Of a DNA stretch of 64,000 nt, positions 35,007 to 45,167 are shown in pieces; the stretch's first letter is position 1; each line of letters begins with the position of its first letter. The notes beneath the pieces are model-generated. The model was not told the DNA's origin. It saw only the letters and a program-made list of their open reading frames with translations, and did not search any database. Origin of the DNA: Hypomyces perniciosus. Its lineage: Eukaryota > Ascomycota > Sordariomycetes > Hypocreales > Hypocreaceae. The position numbers and the translations under genes were made by a program. The stretch is taken from contig SPDT01000006.1 in the NCBI GenBank assembly GCA_008477525.1, positions 709,501 to 773,500 of the forward strand, in the 5' to 3' direction.

Positions 35007-35385
35007 ACGTGAAGTCTTGTTTCCTTTTTGCGTCTGGGTCATTGCATGGTGTCGGGTTGGTTTTGCCTTGCTTATGGGCTGGGTTAGGCTTCATAATGGG
35101 ATGAGCACAAAAGAAAAAAAGTCCCAGCTTAGAGACATGAAAATCGAAATGAGGTTTCCTGTTATAACTACCGCCTGTATATGTGCATGACTGAATGATG
35201 ATGTTAAGACTACTACGTTTGCCTGGCTCGTAAAGATGTGATGGTTCGTGCCGTTTTCGTGAGGATAAAAAGAGTGACGTGGGGTGTCCACTGGTTCTTG
35301 ACGTCACCCCCACCCTGGGCTGAGGATTGAAGAATCTGGATTACTTGAAACAGCCTTCTTTCTTACTTCATCCTCTTTCTTGCTC
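35007..35385. other. Intergenic between RPL3 and conserved gene
   Basis: A 379-bp tandem spacer containing the RPL3 3' UTR and the next gene's promoter. No further feature was recognised. Confidence 0.5.
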
Positions 35386-36175
35386 ATGGCTCCATCACAG
35401 CGCAGATTAATTTGCGCTTTCTCTTCTGTCGCGACAAAATCCATAACACCCCCAAAGACCGCGCTAGCTATTGCAGTTTGCATCGGCCAAAATATCCAGC
35501 AGCGACAAGCAGTCCCTATTTCCAACGCAGTCCATAAAACCCAGCGGCGAAGCCTTTCAAGCACACGAATTCTAAGAATGGCGACCGACGAGGACTACAT
35601 GGCGTTTCTGAACAAGGCGAACAAAGATGCGGATGACGCAAAAGCGGTGTCGGCGGTTGCAGCGCAGAGAACTGGGCCGCCGCAGTTTAAAGCTACGGAT
35701 GAGGGGAGTGAGGTGCCCAAGGAGATTATAGATGTTTGTAGGGATACGGTCTATGTAAGCGAGGCGGATGAGCCGTTCCAGGGGGTGTCGTTGAAGTGGA
35801 GTGGCGAGGGAGGACTTCCGGACGAAGGTGAGCTTTCCGATAAGGCGGCTACTTGGTCTTGCGGGTTGCCAGCTGCTCTATGATGATTTTGTTGGGGGAC
35901 AGACTAATGTGGTGTTATTTATAGTCGACTTCGCCAAGTTGATTCACCACTGGGACGCGGAGAATGCGTCGATTGAGATCATGGACCCTTTTGATTGGGA
36001 CTCACGGGGACAGTATACGAATGTGATTGAGGCAGTGAGGCAGGCGAGTCGAGGGAATGATGTGAGAGTGTACCGAGTCGCGAGGGATAGCTCGAGGGTG
36101 GAATACTGGGTTATTACGAGGGAAGACACACAGGGGAGGATTGTCGGGGTGAAGGCCCTTGGCGTGGAGTCGTAG
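35386..36175 (+). CDS. Conserved fungal protein, unknown function, possible mitochondrial presequence
   Basis: Exons 35386-35827 and 35925-36175 join in frame at PDE/VDFAKLIHHW to give 230 residues. I recognise no catalytic motif. The N-terminal 64 residues are basic, Ser/Thr-rich and nearly devoid of acid, ending in QRRSLSSTRIL directly before a second methionine (MATDEDYMAFLNKANKD). That looks like a mitochondrial presequence in front of a soluble core. The core carries an acidic and Ala-rich segment, a FQGVSLKWSGEGGLPDE patch and a compact C-terminal domain with MDPFDWDSRGQYTNVIEAV and EYWVITREDTQGRIVGVKA. Either ATG could be used; the codon at 35578 would start a shorter 166-residue form. 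Function is not assignable from sequence. Confidence 0.75.
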
Positions 36176-37711
36176 AAGGTGAGCAGGTGTCCAATCGACC
36201 AGCAGCAATGAGGTTAAGATGGGAAGTTGGGTAATTGGAGTCAGCAATCTATTTAGTGTTCTGACAAGCATATGTTCTCCGGCCCTGATTGCCAATGGTC
36301 TATTGCTATAACGTCAGCAATATGCGTGATTACTATCCCGAAATAGGATTGCCATTTGTCTGAAAGGCCGAGACAGATACAGGGCTCCACGTGGAAGATA
36401 GGATCTGAAGCAAGCGGGTGACAGTAAACAGGAATATGGTTAACTTGAATTCACAGATTACCCTTCTCTAATTGGTGTTTGCAATGGTATAGTATGATAG
36501 GGAAAACCCCAAAGACTCTGTCATCTAATAGGCTTACCGAGGGGAGACCTAGACGAAAGTGCGGTGTATGAGTTCATAATCATTGTGTTTGCTTTGTTAT
36601 GCACAAACGTATATCCCATCTCTTGAAGCGCTGTGACCATCAGCAGAACTACTAAATAAAGATCTTCTTAGGACTGAGTTGAATGAAGGTGAAACTAGTT
36701 CGGCAACGGTGTTATCATTGGGTAGTCTCCGAAGGAGTGGAAGGATGGGACAATATTATTAGAACTGCTTATTGTCTGCAGACTAGGAGTTAATACTAGG
36801 TCTTAGCATTAGTAGTGGGTGAGCAGGTAATAATATTGGCACTACTCCGTACGGAGAATTAATCATAGGTCTCCGAGGAGATTTCCCACTTGAATAGATG
36901 ACATGACCCGCGATATTGTTGCTAGTTGCTTCGTAGACGCGCTGCTATTAGTTGACTCTGCCAATCTGCTTTCCTTGTCTGGAGGAGGTGAGGGAATTAC
37001 CTATCACGATCATGGCCCGTTCTACACTTTGTCCAGCCATCTGGAAATCGAGACTCTTAATTGGCAGATGAATGTGACAATGGCGGACGACGTGCAGCAG
37101 ATTCACAGATAAACGCCGGCGCCGAGTGGAAACAACCGCCTTTGTCAGCCAGTGATTGGCCCTCGGCCTCAGGGCTCTAGTAAGACGTCGACAGGGTCCA
37201 GCGCTTACAGGGGGCTTTGGGTTTTTTTTTGGGGGGGAGACGACCCTCCAAGAATAGCATCATTGTCCACTCACTGTCGCCCACCGCCCTCCAGCAGCCA
37301 TCGGATTCTCTCCCGCGCATCTCGCCTCCTTACGAAACGGCCTGAGAGCCCCCTGGCCATTCAGTGTTCACTAATGAGGCACGAAAAACTTGCATAAGCA
37401 TGAAACTAAGGATGCGGAGGATGTGCGGGTGAGCATGAAGCACGAAGCATGAAGCACAGCATGCGCGGCAGTTTCTGTCTCTGTTCCGTTCCTATCTAAT
37501 CCCAATCTATATATCGGCCGAGCATCCCATTTCCTTGGCCCTGTTGGGACTGCGACCTTGTTTGATCCATTCTATTCTTATAATGCTGTGTTGCCACCGT
37601 TTCTGGGGACTGATGTTGGTTGTCTGTTGACTGTTGACTGTTGACTCATTTCAAGCCGACCTGACCTCACAACTCTTTGTTTCGGCCTTCTGACACTCAT
37701 TACTTGCAACT
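36176..37711. other. Intergenic 1.5 kb
   Basis: No gene recognised. A TACTCCGTACGGAG word lies near 36843. Near 37430 there are imperfect copies of GAAGCATGAAGCA, and at 37624-37648 three copies of TGTTGACT end in a TGACTCA. The last 200 bp probably hold the promoter and leader of the next gene. Confidence 0.5.
37642..37648. promoter_or_regulatory. TGACTCA (Gcn4/AP-1 type) site
   Basis: A perfect TGACTCA lies 64 bp before the start codon at 37712, at the end of an 8-bp direct repeat (TGTTGACT three times). bZIP factors such as Gcn4/CPC1 bind this word. A chance occurrence cannot be excluded. Confidence 0.35.
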
Positions 37712-39124
37712 ATGATGGCCTCTCAACCACCGCTGCAGGCCATCGGCTCTGCCAAGAGGCCGCGACTGTCTCTCAAGATCAACACCTGCGGCGCTGCACC
37801 GTCCGGCAGGTCGACGAGAGGGTTTCCTGTTGATCCCACAGACCCGACGGCCTTCAATACTCTTTCAAATGTCTACGTGACAGCCATTGAGAGGTCCGCG
37901 CCAACCATGGCCGAGGAGCCGCTCACAGCCATCAATACCTTGCAGTCCTTTGCCCTCCAAACACCAGCCGAGCCCAAGGATCTCAAGCTGAGAGTCAAGA
38001 CACCATTCGCGGCCTCGTATCCGGAAACACCAGTGACAGCGCACTCAAGTTCGCCGCCGCAGCAGTGGGACATCAAATATCCCAGTACAATGACGCCGAC
38101 GCCGCCCATGTCAGCTGGAGCCGTTGATCCCGCCATCAAGGCCTTTTCTTTCTCACCCAAGGATGTTACCTCTAAGCCCAGGTCCCAGTCTATTAGCTCC
38201 CCCAGCTCACCTGCTGGGCCTCGCCTCTCTCGGCGACACACGGTGCCATTTTATAACGCTGGTGCCCCAGCGCCGTATACACATCCTCGCTCTCTCCATA
38301 GCATCCTCCGCAACTCCCCCTTACCTCCTAGGACGGCCATACCACCTTCGCCCCGGCGGCAGTCATTGCGACTGCAGGAGAAGGCTGCTAAGAAGGTTGG
38401 CTACAACAACCCTCTTACCCAAACAATCACCACAAACAAATACGTCAAATCCCACATTGACCTCCTCGTTGAAGAGGCGTCGCCAGCCTCGCCCTCATGC
38501 CCGTGCGCGTGTTCACCTGCCGAGCCTGAAAAGCAGGTTGACTTGATGCAAGCTTTCACCGCCAATGAAATCCAAGATGGTGGCCAGACACCTGGTCCCT
38601 TTGAAGACATGCGGCGCAGACTGGCAGGACTCGGAACTGGAACGCCACGATCGCCCGCTGAGTCCGGAGGGATCCGCAAGCGTAAGAAGAGGGACAAGGA
38701 GAAAAAGCGTCAATGGGTTTGGACTATTGGAGTGAATGAGGAGGAGGACGATGTGCGTGTTGGTGGTGCGGTTGCTACCGCGAGGGCCGAAGTTGCGACA
38801 GCGACAACCAAGACGCCTAGAAGCGACGGTGATGTGGCCATGTCCACAGCATCAGCACCTGAAATCCAGATGGTCCCAGAGACGCCAACAGCTGGCATCG
38901 AAAGCACTGTGGATTCAACATCCAGGTCTATGGATACAGATGTGGACATGGCTGATGCAAGCAGCGCGCCACCAACCCCTTGCAACCCAGAAATAGACAT
39001 GTCGACGCCTACGGGACCAAACGCACTGCTATTACCCGACAACGGCGTGGGAAAGCCGAAGCGTGATACACCCATCCCAGAGCTGGATGACACCTTTGCG
39101 ACACAAGATTGTCAGTGGGCATAA
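37712..39124 (+). CDS. Conserved, mostly disordered fungal protein of unknown function
   Basis: A single uninterrupted reading frame of 470 residues. The N terminus, MMASQPPLQAIGSAKRPRLS, and the following RGFPVDPTDPTAFNTLSNVY look structured and conserved. Most of the rest is Ser/Pro/Thr-rich with low complexity. SP and TP pairs are frequent, as in substrates of proline-directed kinases. The basic stretches KRPRLSLK and IRKRKKRDKEKKRQWVW could serve as nuclear localisation signals. The RKKR block directly precedes QWVWTIGVNEEED, a short possibly folded motif. The composition suggests a nuclear regulatory protein, but this is inference only. No enzymatic domain is visible. The start is the first ATG after a C/T-rich leader; the second Met immediately follows. 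Confidence 0.75.
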   Translation: MMASQPPLQAIGSAKRPRLSLKINTCGAAPSGRSTRGFPVDPTDPTAFNTLSNVYVTAIERSAPTMAEEPLTAINTLQSFALQTPAEPKDLKLRVKTPFAASYPETPVTAHSSSPPQQWDIKYPSTMTPTPPMSAGAVDPAIKAFSFSPKDVTSKPRSQSISSPSSPAGPRLSRRHTVPFYNAGAPAPYTHPRSLHSILRNSPLPPRTAIPPSPRRQSLRLQEKAAKKVGYNNPLTQTITTNKYVKSHIDLLVEEASPASPSCPCACSPAEPEKQVDLMQAFTANEIQDGGQTPGPFEDMRRRLAGLGTGTPRSPAESGGIRKRKKRDKEKKRQWVWTIGVNEEEDDVRVGGAVATARAEVATATTKTPRSDGDVAMSTASAPEIQMVPETPTAGIESTVDSTSRSMDTDVDMADASSAPPTPCNPEIDMSTPTGPNALLLPDNGVGKPKRDTPIPELDDTFATQDCQWA

Positions 39125-39555
39125 ACAAACAAAAAAGAAAAAGAAGAAAAGGGGGGGGAAAAACAGCTTCACGATCGAGAAAGAGAGGGTGACTTGTATC
39201 TTATGTATAAAAATATTTAGCGGCAAGGGTCTATCGCATGTCATGATAAACGAAGCTTATGAACCGGACGGGGGGATATCATCTGAGGCATTGGGATTGT
39301 TTTGGGTATACGGTGTTGCTGGGAGAATGCAAAGTCTGCATTGCATGCATTTAGGGAACAAGGAATTCTACAAATTCATTCAACCTGCTCTTTCTGGCTG
39401 TGATTTTTCGCTGTGAACGCTTTGAAATCTGGAATCATGTTGATGATCTGTATATGTTTTATATCGTGTATCGTTTTGCTTCTTACATCTACCCAAGACG
39501 CTTCAAACCTGTACAATATTCTAACATGCCCCAATTATGTCGACTTGGCAGCTTG
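39125..39555. other. Convergent intergenic region
   Basis: A 431-bp gap between two convergent stops, with A-rich sequence near 39130-39165. It probably holds both 3' UTRs. No gene is seen. Confidence 0.5.
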
Positions 39556-41285
39556 CTACTGCTGATAGTACAACTCCTCGGCCGACGTGATGCACTGCAT
39601 ATTGGCGCTGAGCTTGTTGATGGTCTCTTGCCACTCGTCATATTCATCTGAGTCAAATACGATGCCGCCGCCTGTTTTGTGCGTACAAGTTAGCATCTTG
39701 CAACTTCTTCTGCCCGAGGCTGTAGGATAAGTCATGAGGGGGGAACCAACCTGCTTGGAGATATGCTACACCGTCTTTGACCATCATCGTTCGTAAGGCG
39801 ATGCAAGTGTCCATGGCACCCTCGACATCGTCGCCCTTTTCGTCAACACCGCCATATCCAAAGTATCCCACCGCACCGGCGTATACGCCGCGCTTTTCCT
39901 GCTCCAGCTCGGCGATGAGTTCCATGGCGCGGACCTTGGGCGCACCGGATACCGTACCGGCGGGGAAAATAGACCGGAAGGCGTCAAATCGTGTCTGGTC
40001 GGGACGCAAGACGCCGGATACTTGCGAAACAAGGTGCTGAACATGACTGAATTTCTCCACCACCATGAGGCGATCGACTCGCACGGTAAACGGGTCGCCC
40101 ACGCGGTTGACGTCGTTGCGAGCCAAATCAACCAGCATGACGTGCTCGGCACGGTCCTTGAGTGAACTGCGCAGCTCGTCGGCAAGGCGTTGGTCCTCCT
40201 CCGGAGCCTTGCCGCGCTTGACGGTTCCGGCGATGGGGTGGGTGATTATCCTGCCGGCCTCGGCCTTGACCAGGAGCTCGGGGGATGCGCCGACGATCTG
40301 GAAGTCCTGGCAGTCGACATAGAAGAGGTACGGCGAGGGGTTGACGGTGCGGAGGTGGCGGTAGATGTTGAAGGGGTGGAGCTTGGTGAGACGGGCGAAG
40401 CGTTGCGATGGCACGGCCTGGATGATGTCGCCTTTGACAATGTGTTCCTTGAGCTTGGTTACGTGAGCCTCGTAGCCCTCGCGGCCGATGTTGGATGTGT
40501 AGGCCTGGCCTAGTTCGATGGGGGCTTGTTCCGGCAATGGAATCTCTGGGGAGTTGAGGACCTGGACCAGCTCGTCGATTGTCTTGGTTGCTTCTTCGTA
40601 CGCGGCTTCGAGGCTCTGGCTCGCATCCTGAGGAACCTTGACGTAGCTAATGACCTTGATGACGCCGTAGAACCTATCAAATGCCACAATGGTGTCGTAG
40701 AGCATGAACAAGGACTCGGGGATCTGGAGCACATCCTTCATAGGCCGCGCTGTCTTGGGCTCGAAATACCGCACGCAGTCATAGCCAATGTAGCCAATGG
40801 CGCCGCCGGTCAGCGGAGGAAGCTGGAGACCCGGGACATGAGCGACGACCTGGGTGGCCAGTTCCTGCTCGAGCGCGGGGAGAGGGTCTGTGGCCGGGCC
40901 ATGGCCAGGACCTGTGGTGAGGATCTTGCGGGGTCCGGCGCCGACGAAGCTGTACCGGCCAATCTGCTCGGTGGCTGCGGACTCGAAGAGGAACGAGTAC
41001 TTGGAGGAGGAGGACGAGGAGGCGTTGGAGTGCGCTGAGATCTTGAGGTATGCGGCGGAAGGGGTGATGAGGTCGGAGGAGATTTGGCGGTAGACGGGGA
41101 CGAGGGTGGGCTTGCGGGCGCTTTCGCGGTTGAGAGGCTTGTTGACAATGTCCCGGACAGTGTCGAGAGAGGGGACGATGGCTTGCTGTTGAGACGGAGA
41201 GAGCGCGAATTGAGTCAGCGCAAAGCGATTGGGGGTCTTAGAAGAGCCGGCTTGAGGCGAGCAGACGACTTACCACGCCCGCCAT
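39556..41285 (-). CDS. TRP2: Anthranilate synthase component I
   Basis: Converts chorismate to anthranilate, the first committed step of tryptophan synthesis, using ammonia from the glutamine amidotransferase component. Exons 41285-41274, 41185-39751 and 39671-39556 join in frame to 520 residues. The first exon encodes only MAGV. The N-terminal regulatory domain holds [18 protein letters not shown], matching the family's feedback-sensitive tryptophan-binding region. The chorismate-binding domain includes [76 protein letters not shown] and [20 protein letters not shown]. It starts 486 bp from the divergent polymerase iota gene. Its first intron contains a perfect TGAGTCA. Length fits fungal component I (not the trifunctional TrpC/component II). 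Confidence 0.96.
41211..41217. promoter_or_regulatory. TGAGTCA Gcn4/CPC1-type site in TRP2 intron 1
   Basis: A perfect general-control site lies inside the first intron (41273-41186), about 70 bp downstream of the start codon. In Neurospora and yeast, CPC1/Gcn4 acts on amino-acid biosynthesis genes through TGASTCA. Use from within the intron is inferred. Confidence 0.45.
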
Positions 41286-41771
41286 GGCGGAAGCTTAGGG
41301 GAGCTTTGGGGTATCGAGAGAGGCGAAGGACAGGGAGGGGAGAGTTGCTAGAAGATTGTGAAGGGGGGAATATTCGATATCTGGCTCGAGATCTGTGAAT
41401 ATCGAGGTTGACTCGATGCCAAAAACCCCACCATAGATTGATAAAGGTAGAAGGGTCAATCGCCCAGTTTTGGAGGGGCTCAATAGCGGTTTGGCCGGCA
41501 CCGGCGCCAGAATGGGTCACCGCTGCTCCGTATTACTTCGTACATACATCTCCGTTCCGTTGTTGCATTTAGTAAGTATCTAGAACATCGTAATATCTGG
41601 TGTATTACGGACAGTCATATCTTAGTAAATTGGAATTCATATTCCATGTCCAGGGCACGGGGTACAAGCTCCGATTGGCGCAATTAACCTCCGTGTTCAT
41701 ATTATTCAGCTGTCGAATCGGATCTCCTTCATGGAGCATCAGCCGTCATTACTTTTCAGGGTCCAGTTTCA
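41286..41771. promoter_or_regulatory. Divergent promoter of TRP2 and polymerase iota
   Basis: A 486-bp gap between divergent start codons. A TACTTCGTACATAC word lies near 41536. No TATA box is clear. Confidence 0.5.
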
Positions 41772-43593
41772 ATGATGGACCCAAAAGTGGTGAAGATACC
41801 ACCAAAACGGAAAGATGACCGAATCATTCTCCAGTTTGTGCGTCTCTCTTCACCGTCACCAAATTCCATAGTACATACAGATCATATTGTTGCTTACTAG
41901 CTTTTGTGCAGGACTACGACTGTTTCTATGCCCAAGTCTTCGAGAACAAGAATCCGGCTCTCAAGTCAAAGCCACTTGGGGTGAAACAGAAAAACATATT
42001 GGCAACATGCAACTATAACGCACGTCGCCATGGTGTCAAGAAGCTCATGCTCATCACCGAGGCAAAGAAGTTGTGCCCTGGGCTTGTTCTCGTAGATGGG
42101 GAGGACTTGACTCCATTCCGTGACATGAGCAAAATTCTGTTCAACTTCTTACGATCCCACTCTTGGAATGGCAAAGCAGAGCGTCTGGGGTTTGACGAAG
42201 TCTTTCTAGGTACGTAAAACGCCAAACGCTGTTCGAAAAACCCATCTGCTGACTATTTGCAGATGTTACCGACATTGTTGACTACAACATCTTTTGCCTG
42301 AATCGAGCTTCAATGACTGATTCGTTCTTTCAGCTTTCGAAGAAGGATCCTGAGCTGGGCTTCGCCTGCGACCTAACCTCTATCGCGGGTTGCGTGACGG
42401 GCGCTCCTGTTGAAAAGGCGGATTTAGAAAACACCACCTACTTGCGGCTTTTGCTTGGCTCCCATCTTGCGCAGTATTTGCGATTGAGGGTGGAACAGGA
42501 CTTTGGGTACACATCAACTTGTGGTATCTCTACCAACAAGCTACTGAGCAAACTCGTAGGCAGCAAGAACAAACCCCAGAACCAGACAACACTGCTAGCT
42601 TTCTCTGATGAGGATGTCATCGCTTTTGTAGACGGCCATAAGCTGCGAGCTATACCCGGACTAGGGTCCAAGATCACGCATCTGCTAGAATCCCACATCA
42701 CCTCTCAAGACCTCGAGAAAGACTCTGATCCTTTCGATTCTCTCGTGACTGCCCGCGAAGCCCGACTTCATCCAACAATCTCACCGAGTTTTCTAGAAAC
42801 ATTGCTCGGCGGTCCTGGGGCCGAAAGAGGGATTGGGGCAAGAGTTTGGAACCTCCTTCACGGCGTGGATCCTACAGAGGTCAAAGAGGCCAACGATATT
42901 CCTTCGCAAATCAGCATTGAGGATACATACAAAGGACTTGAAACACTACCTCGCATCACGGAAGAGCTGCACAGGCTGTCATGCTCTTTAATACGACGCA
43001 TGAGGGTTGATCTTGTTGTTCCTGACAGCAACGCTGATACGCCAGGTGGTCAAAGATGGACCGCAAGGCCGAAAACGCTTCGGCTGTCAATACGCTCGTG
43101 GCCCAAGCCTGGTTCTACTCAAAGCCAGGGCTTCAGTCGTGTGTCCCGATCAGGGCCCCTGCCGAACTTTGTGCTCGATCTGAGAGCCGACATTGATGAA
43201 ATCGCCCAGCAACTTGTCGCAGAGGCTCTTCTGCCTTTGCTTCGCCGTTTGCAGCCTGAAAAAGGACACGGCTGGAACCTGCAACTGATTAATATTTGCG
43301 CGGCAAACATGGTGGCTGGGGCTGCTGATGACAAGACGGGAGCGGGACGGGACATTGCAGTTATGTTCAAACGACAGGACGAAGTCCTTCGCCCCTGGAA
43401 GATTGCGCATGTATCTGATGATGATAATGACGAGATGGAACAGGATATTTCGGACGACGATGTTGCATTTGAGGAGTTCGATGGAGAGGCATCTTGGAAC
43501 GCTGCAGATAAATCCTTATGTGGCCAGTGTGGACATTCCATCCCGTCGTTTGCTCTCTCAGCCCACTTGAGATATCACGAACTAGGGGAGTGA
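41772..43593 (+). CDS. Y-family translesion DNA polymerase, iota type
   Basis: Low-fidelity polymerase for bypass of damaged template. Exons 41772-41837, 41912-42209 and 42263-43593 join in frame to 564 residues; the first exon ends at RIILQF and the next begins with the catalytic DYDCFYAQVFENK. The palm-finger segment reads KPLGVKQKNILATCNYNARR, then LVLVDGEDLTPFRDMS and the second metal site ERLGFDEVFLDVTDI. These match human polymerase iota more closely than eta, kappa or Rev1. The little finger follows, then an acidic linker. The last residues form a C2H2 module CGQCGHSIPSFALSAHLRYH (C-x2-C-x11-H-x3-H), resembling a ubiquitin-binding UBZ finger. Two adjacent ATGs (41772, 41775) make the start ambiguous by one residue. 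Confidence 0.92.
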
Positions 43594-45167
43594 GGCATGT
43601 GTTGCCGTGTATGACAAGAAAGTGACATCGTCTACTCCGACTGGCAATCTGAGAATGTACACGGGTGGTAACACAAACGGAGATGCGGGTAGATCGGAAA
43701 CGAGCAGTCGTTCGTCCTGGGCTTTTCCCAGATTCAGAAGATTAGTACTGTATAAAAAGAGAATAGGAGTACATAACGCACAAGGAAGCGAAACTGACAA
43801 GAGTATCAAGGGCAGATCCATTTGCAGATCCATTCTGTAGCAGCGCCAGTGAATGAAACAATGAATCTGAACGTTGTAAACAATACCGGATCTGTACCTA
43901 GCAAACAGATTCATCCTGTGTGTAGTTGAAAGCCGGGCACGCAGACGGATAGAAGGCGTGGTTGTGAAACCTTGCACATGGAGTTCCTGTGCCCAAGGTG
44001 ACCCAAACCAAATGGTTGGGCATGTAAACTGGTGCATCTTCAGGAGTCAACAGAAGAGCCCGGTGGTTTGAATGGGAACCGGTTTGTTAAAGTGCTGTTT
44101 TCGAGGTGTTGCTCCCTCTCTATGAAAGGAGGTAAGCATAAAGTATATGCCCCCTGCCGGTTCGTATATGAGATCATTTAAACCGTTGGAAGACATATAA
44201 TGTTTTATTTGATTGCAATATGTAGCGGTAACACTAGAAACTGAGTAGTATTTCTGTCTATGCTGATATTCTTCCACAATCTCTGAATTAATTCTGTCTT
44301 GTCACTCGAGTCCTCCATCTATCTATTCACGCTCTCCCCTCGACTATCATTTGGGCATGAATCAATGAACGAATCAATGAATGAATAAGATAGGTCACGG
44401 CTTCCAACATGCAGTGGTCAACACAGCTCACGCAGATGCAGCATCACTGCTCTCGTCACTGAAACCGTCTTGTGATCTGTCTGTCCTCCCCTCTAGGCTC
44501 TGCGTCTTGCTTTGATTGCCTCTTACATGCACACACAGCACAGCCCTCCCATTTCAGTCACGCAACCCCCCGAACCAAATCATTTCACTGCCAGTGTTAA
44601 TTCTTTCTTCATACCTTGTATTTTCCCTGGTTTGGTATTGCCCAGACTGAATTCACCTCCCCTTGACGCTGTCTTCAGGTTGTTTGCGCCTGCTCTGCTA
44701 GGTACTTTTCTCCGCCATACAGACAAAACTGGCAGCCACCTGGCAGCCAGTCCTCGATTCCTCTACTCCAATACTTTGGCCTCTTTTTTAGACTTCTTCT
44801 CCCACTTCTTCTCCCACTTCCTCTCACGCCTTTCCTTCTGCCACTGTCAACAAACCTGCCCCTGAATCACCAAGTCGATATGAGCTGCGTTCCTTCAGCC
44901 CACTGGCTGCTTGAATCACGTTCGCATCACAAAGCCCCGTCATCTGTTTTTCTTGATCGTGCGTCGTTTCGTCTTGTCTTTCGTTGCCTCTGACTCCTCG
45001 GTTCCTCACTTCATGAATCGACCCCCTACTCTTCAGAGACTTGTCTCTTGAATGGCATTGCGAGAAAAGTAGACCTGGGAGAAATCGAGATCAGCCGTTG
45101 ATGCGATAACAAACCACGAAACCAACAACACAACCAAACCAACAGTCAGACGGAACCAGCAGGCAAA
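43594..45167. other. Intergenic 1.6 kb with C/T-rich leader
   Basis: No gene recognised. GAATCAATGAA is repeated near 44355. The right part is pyrimidine-rich, with CTTCTTCTCCCA duplicated near 44795, and probably forms the promoter and a long leader of the DUF726 gene. Confidence 0.5.
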
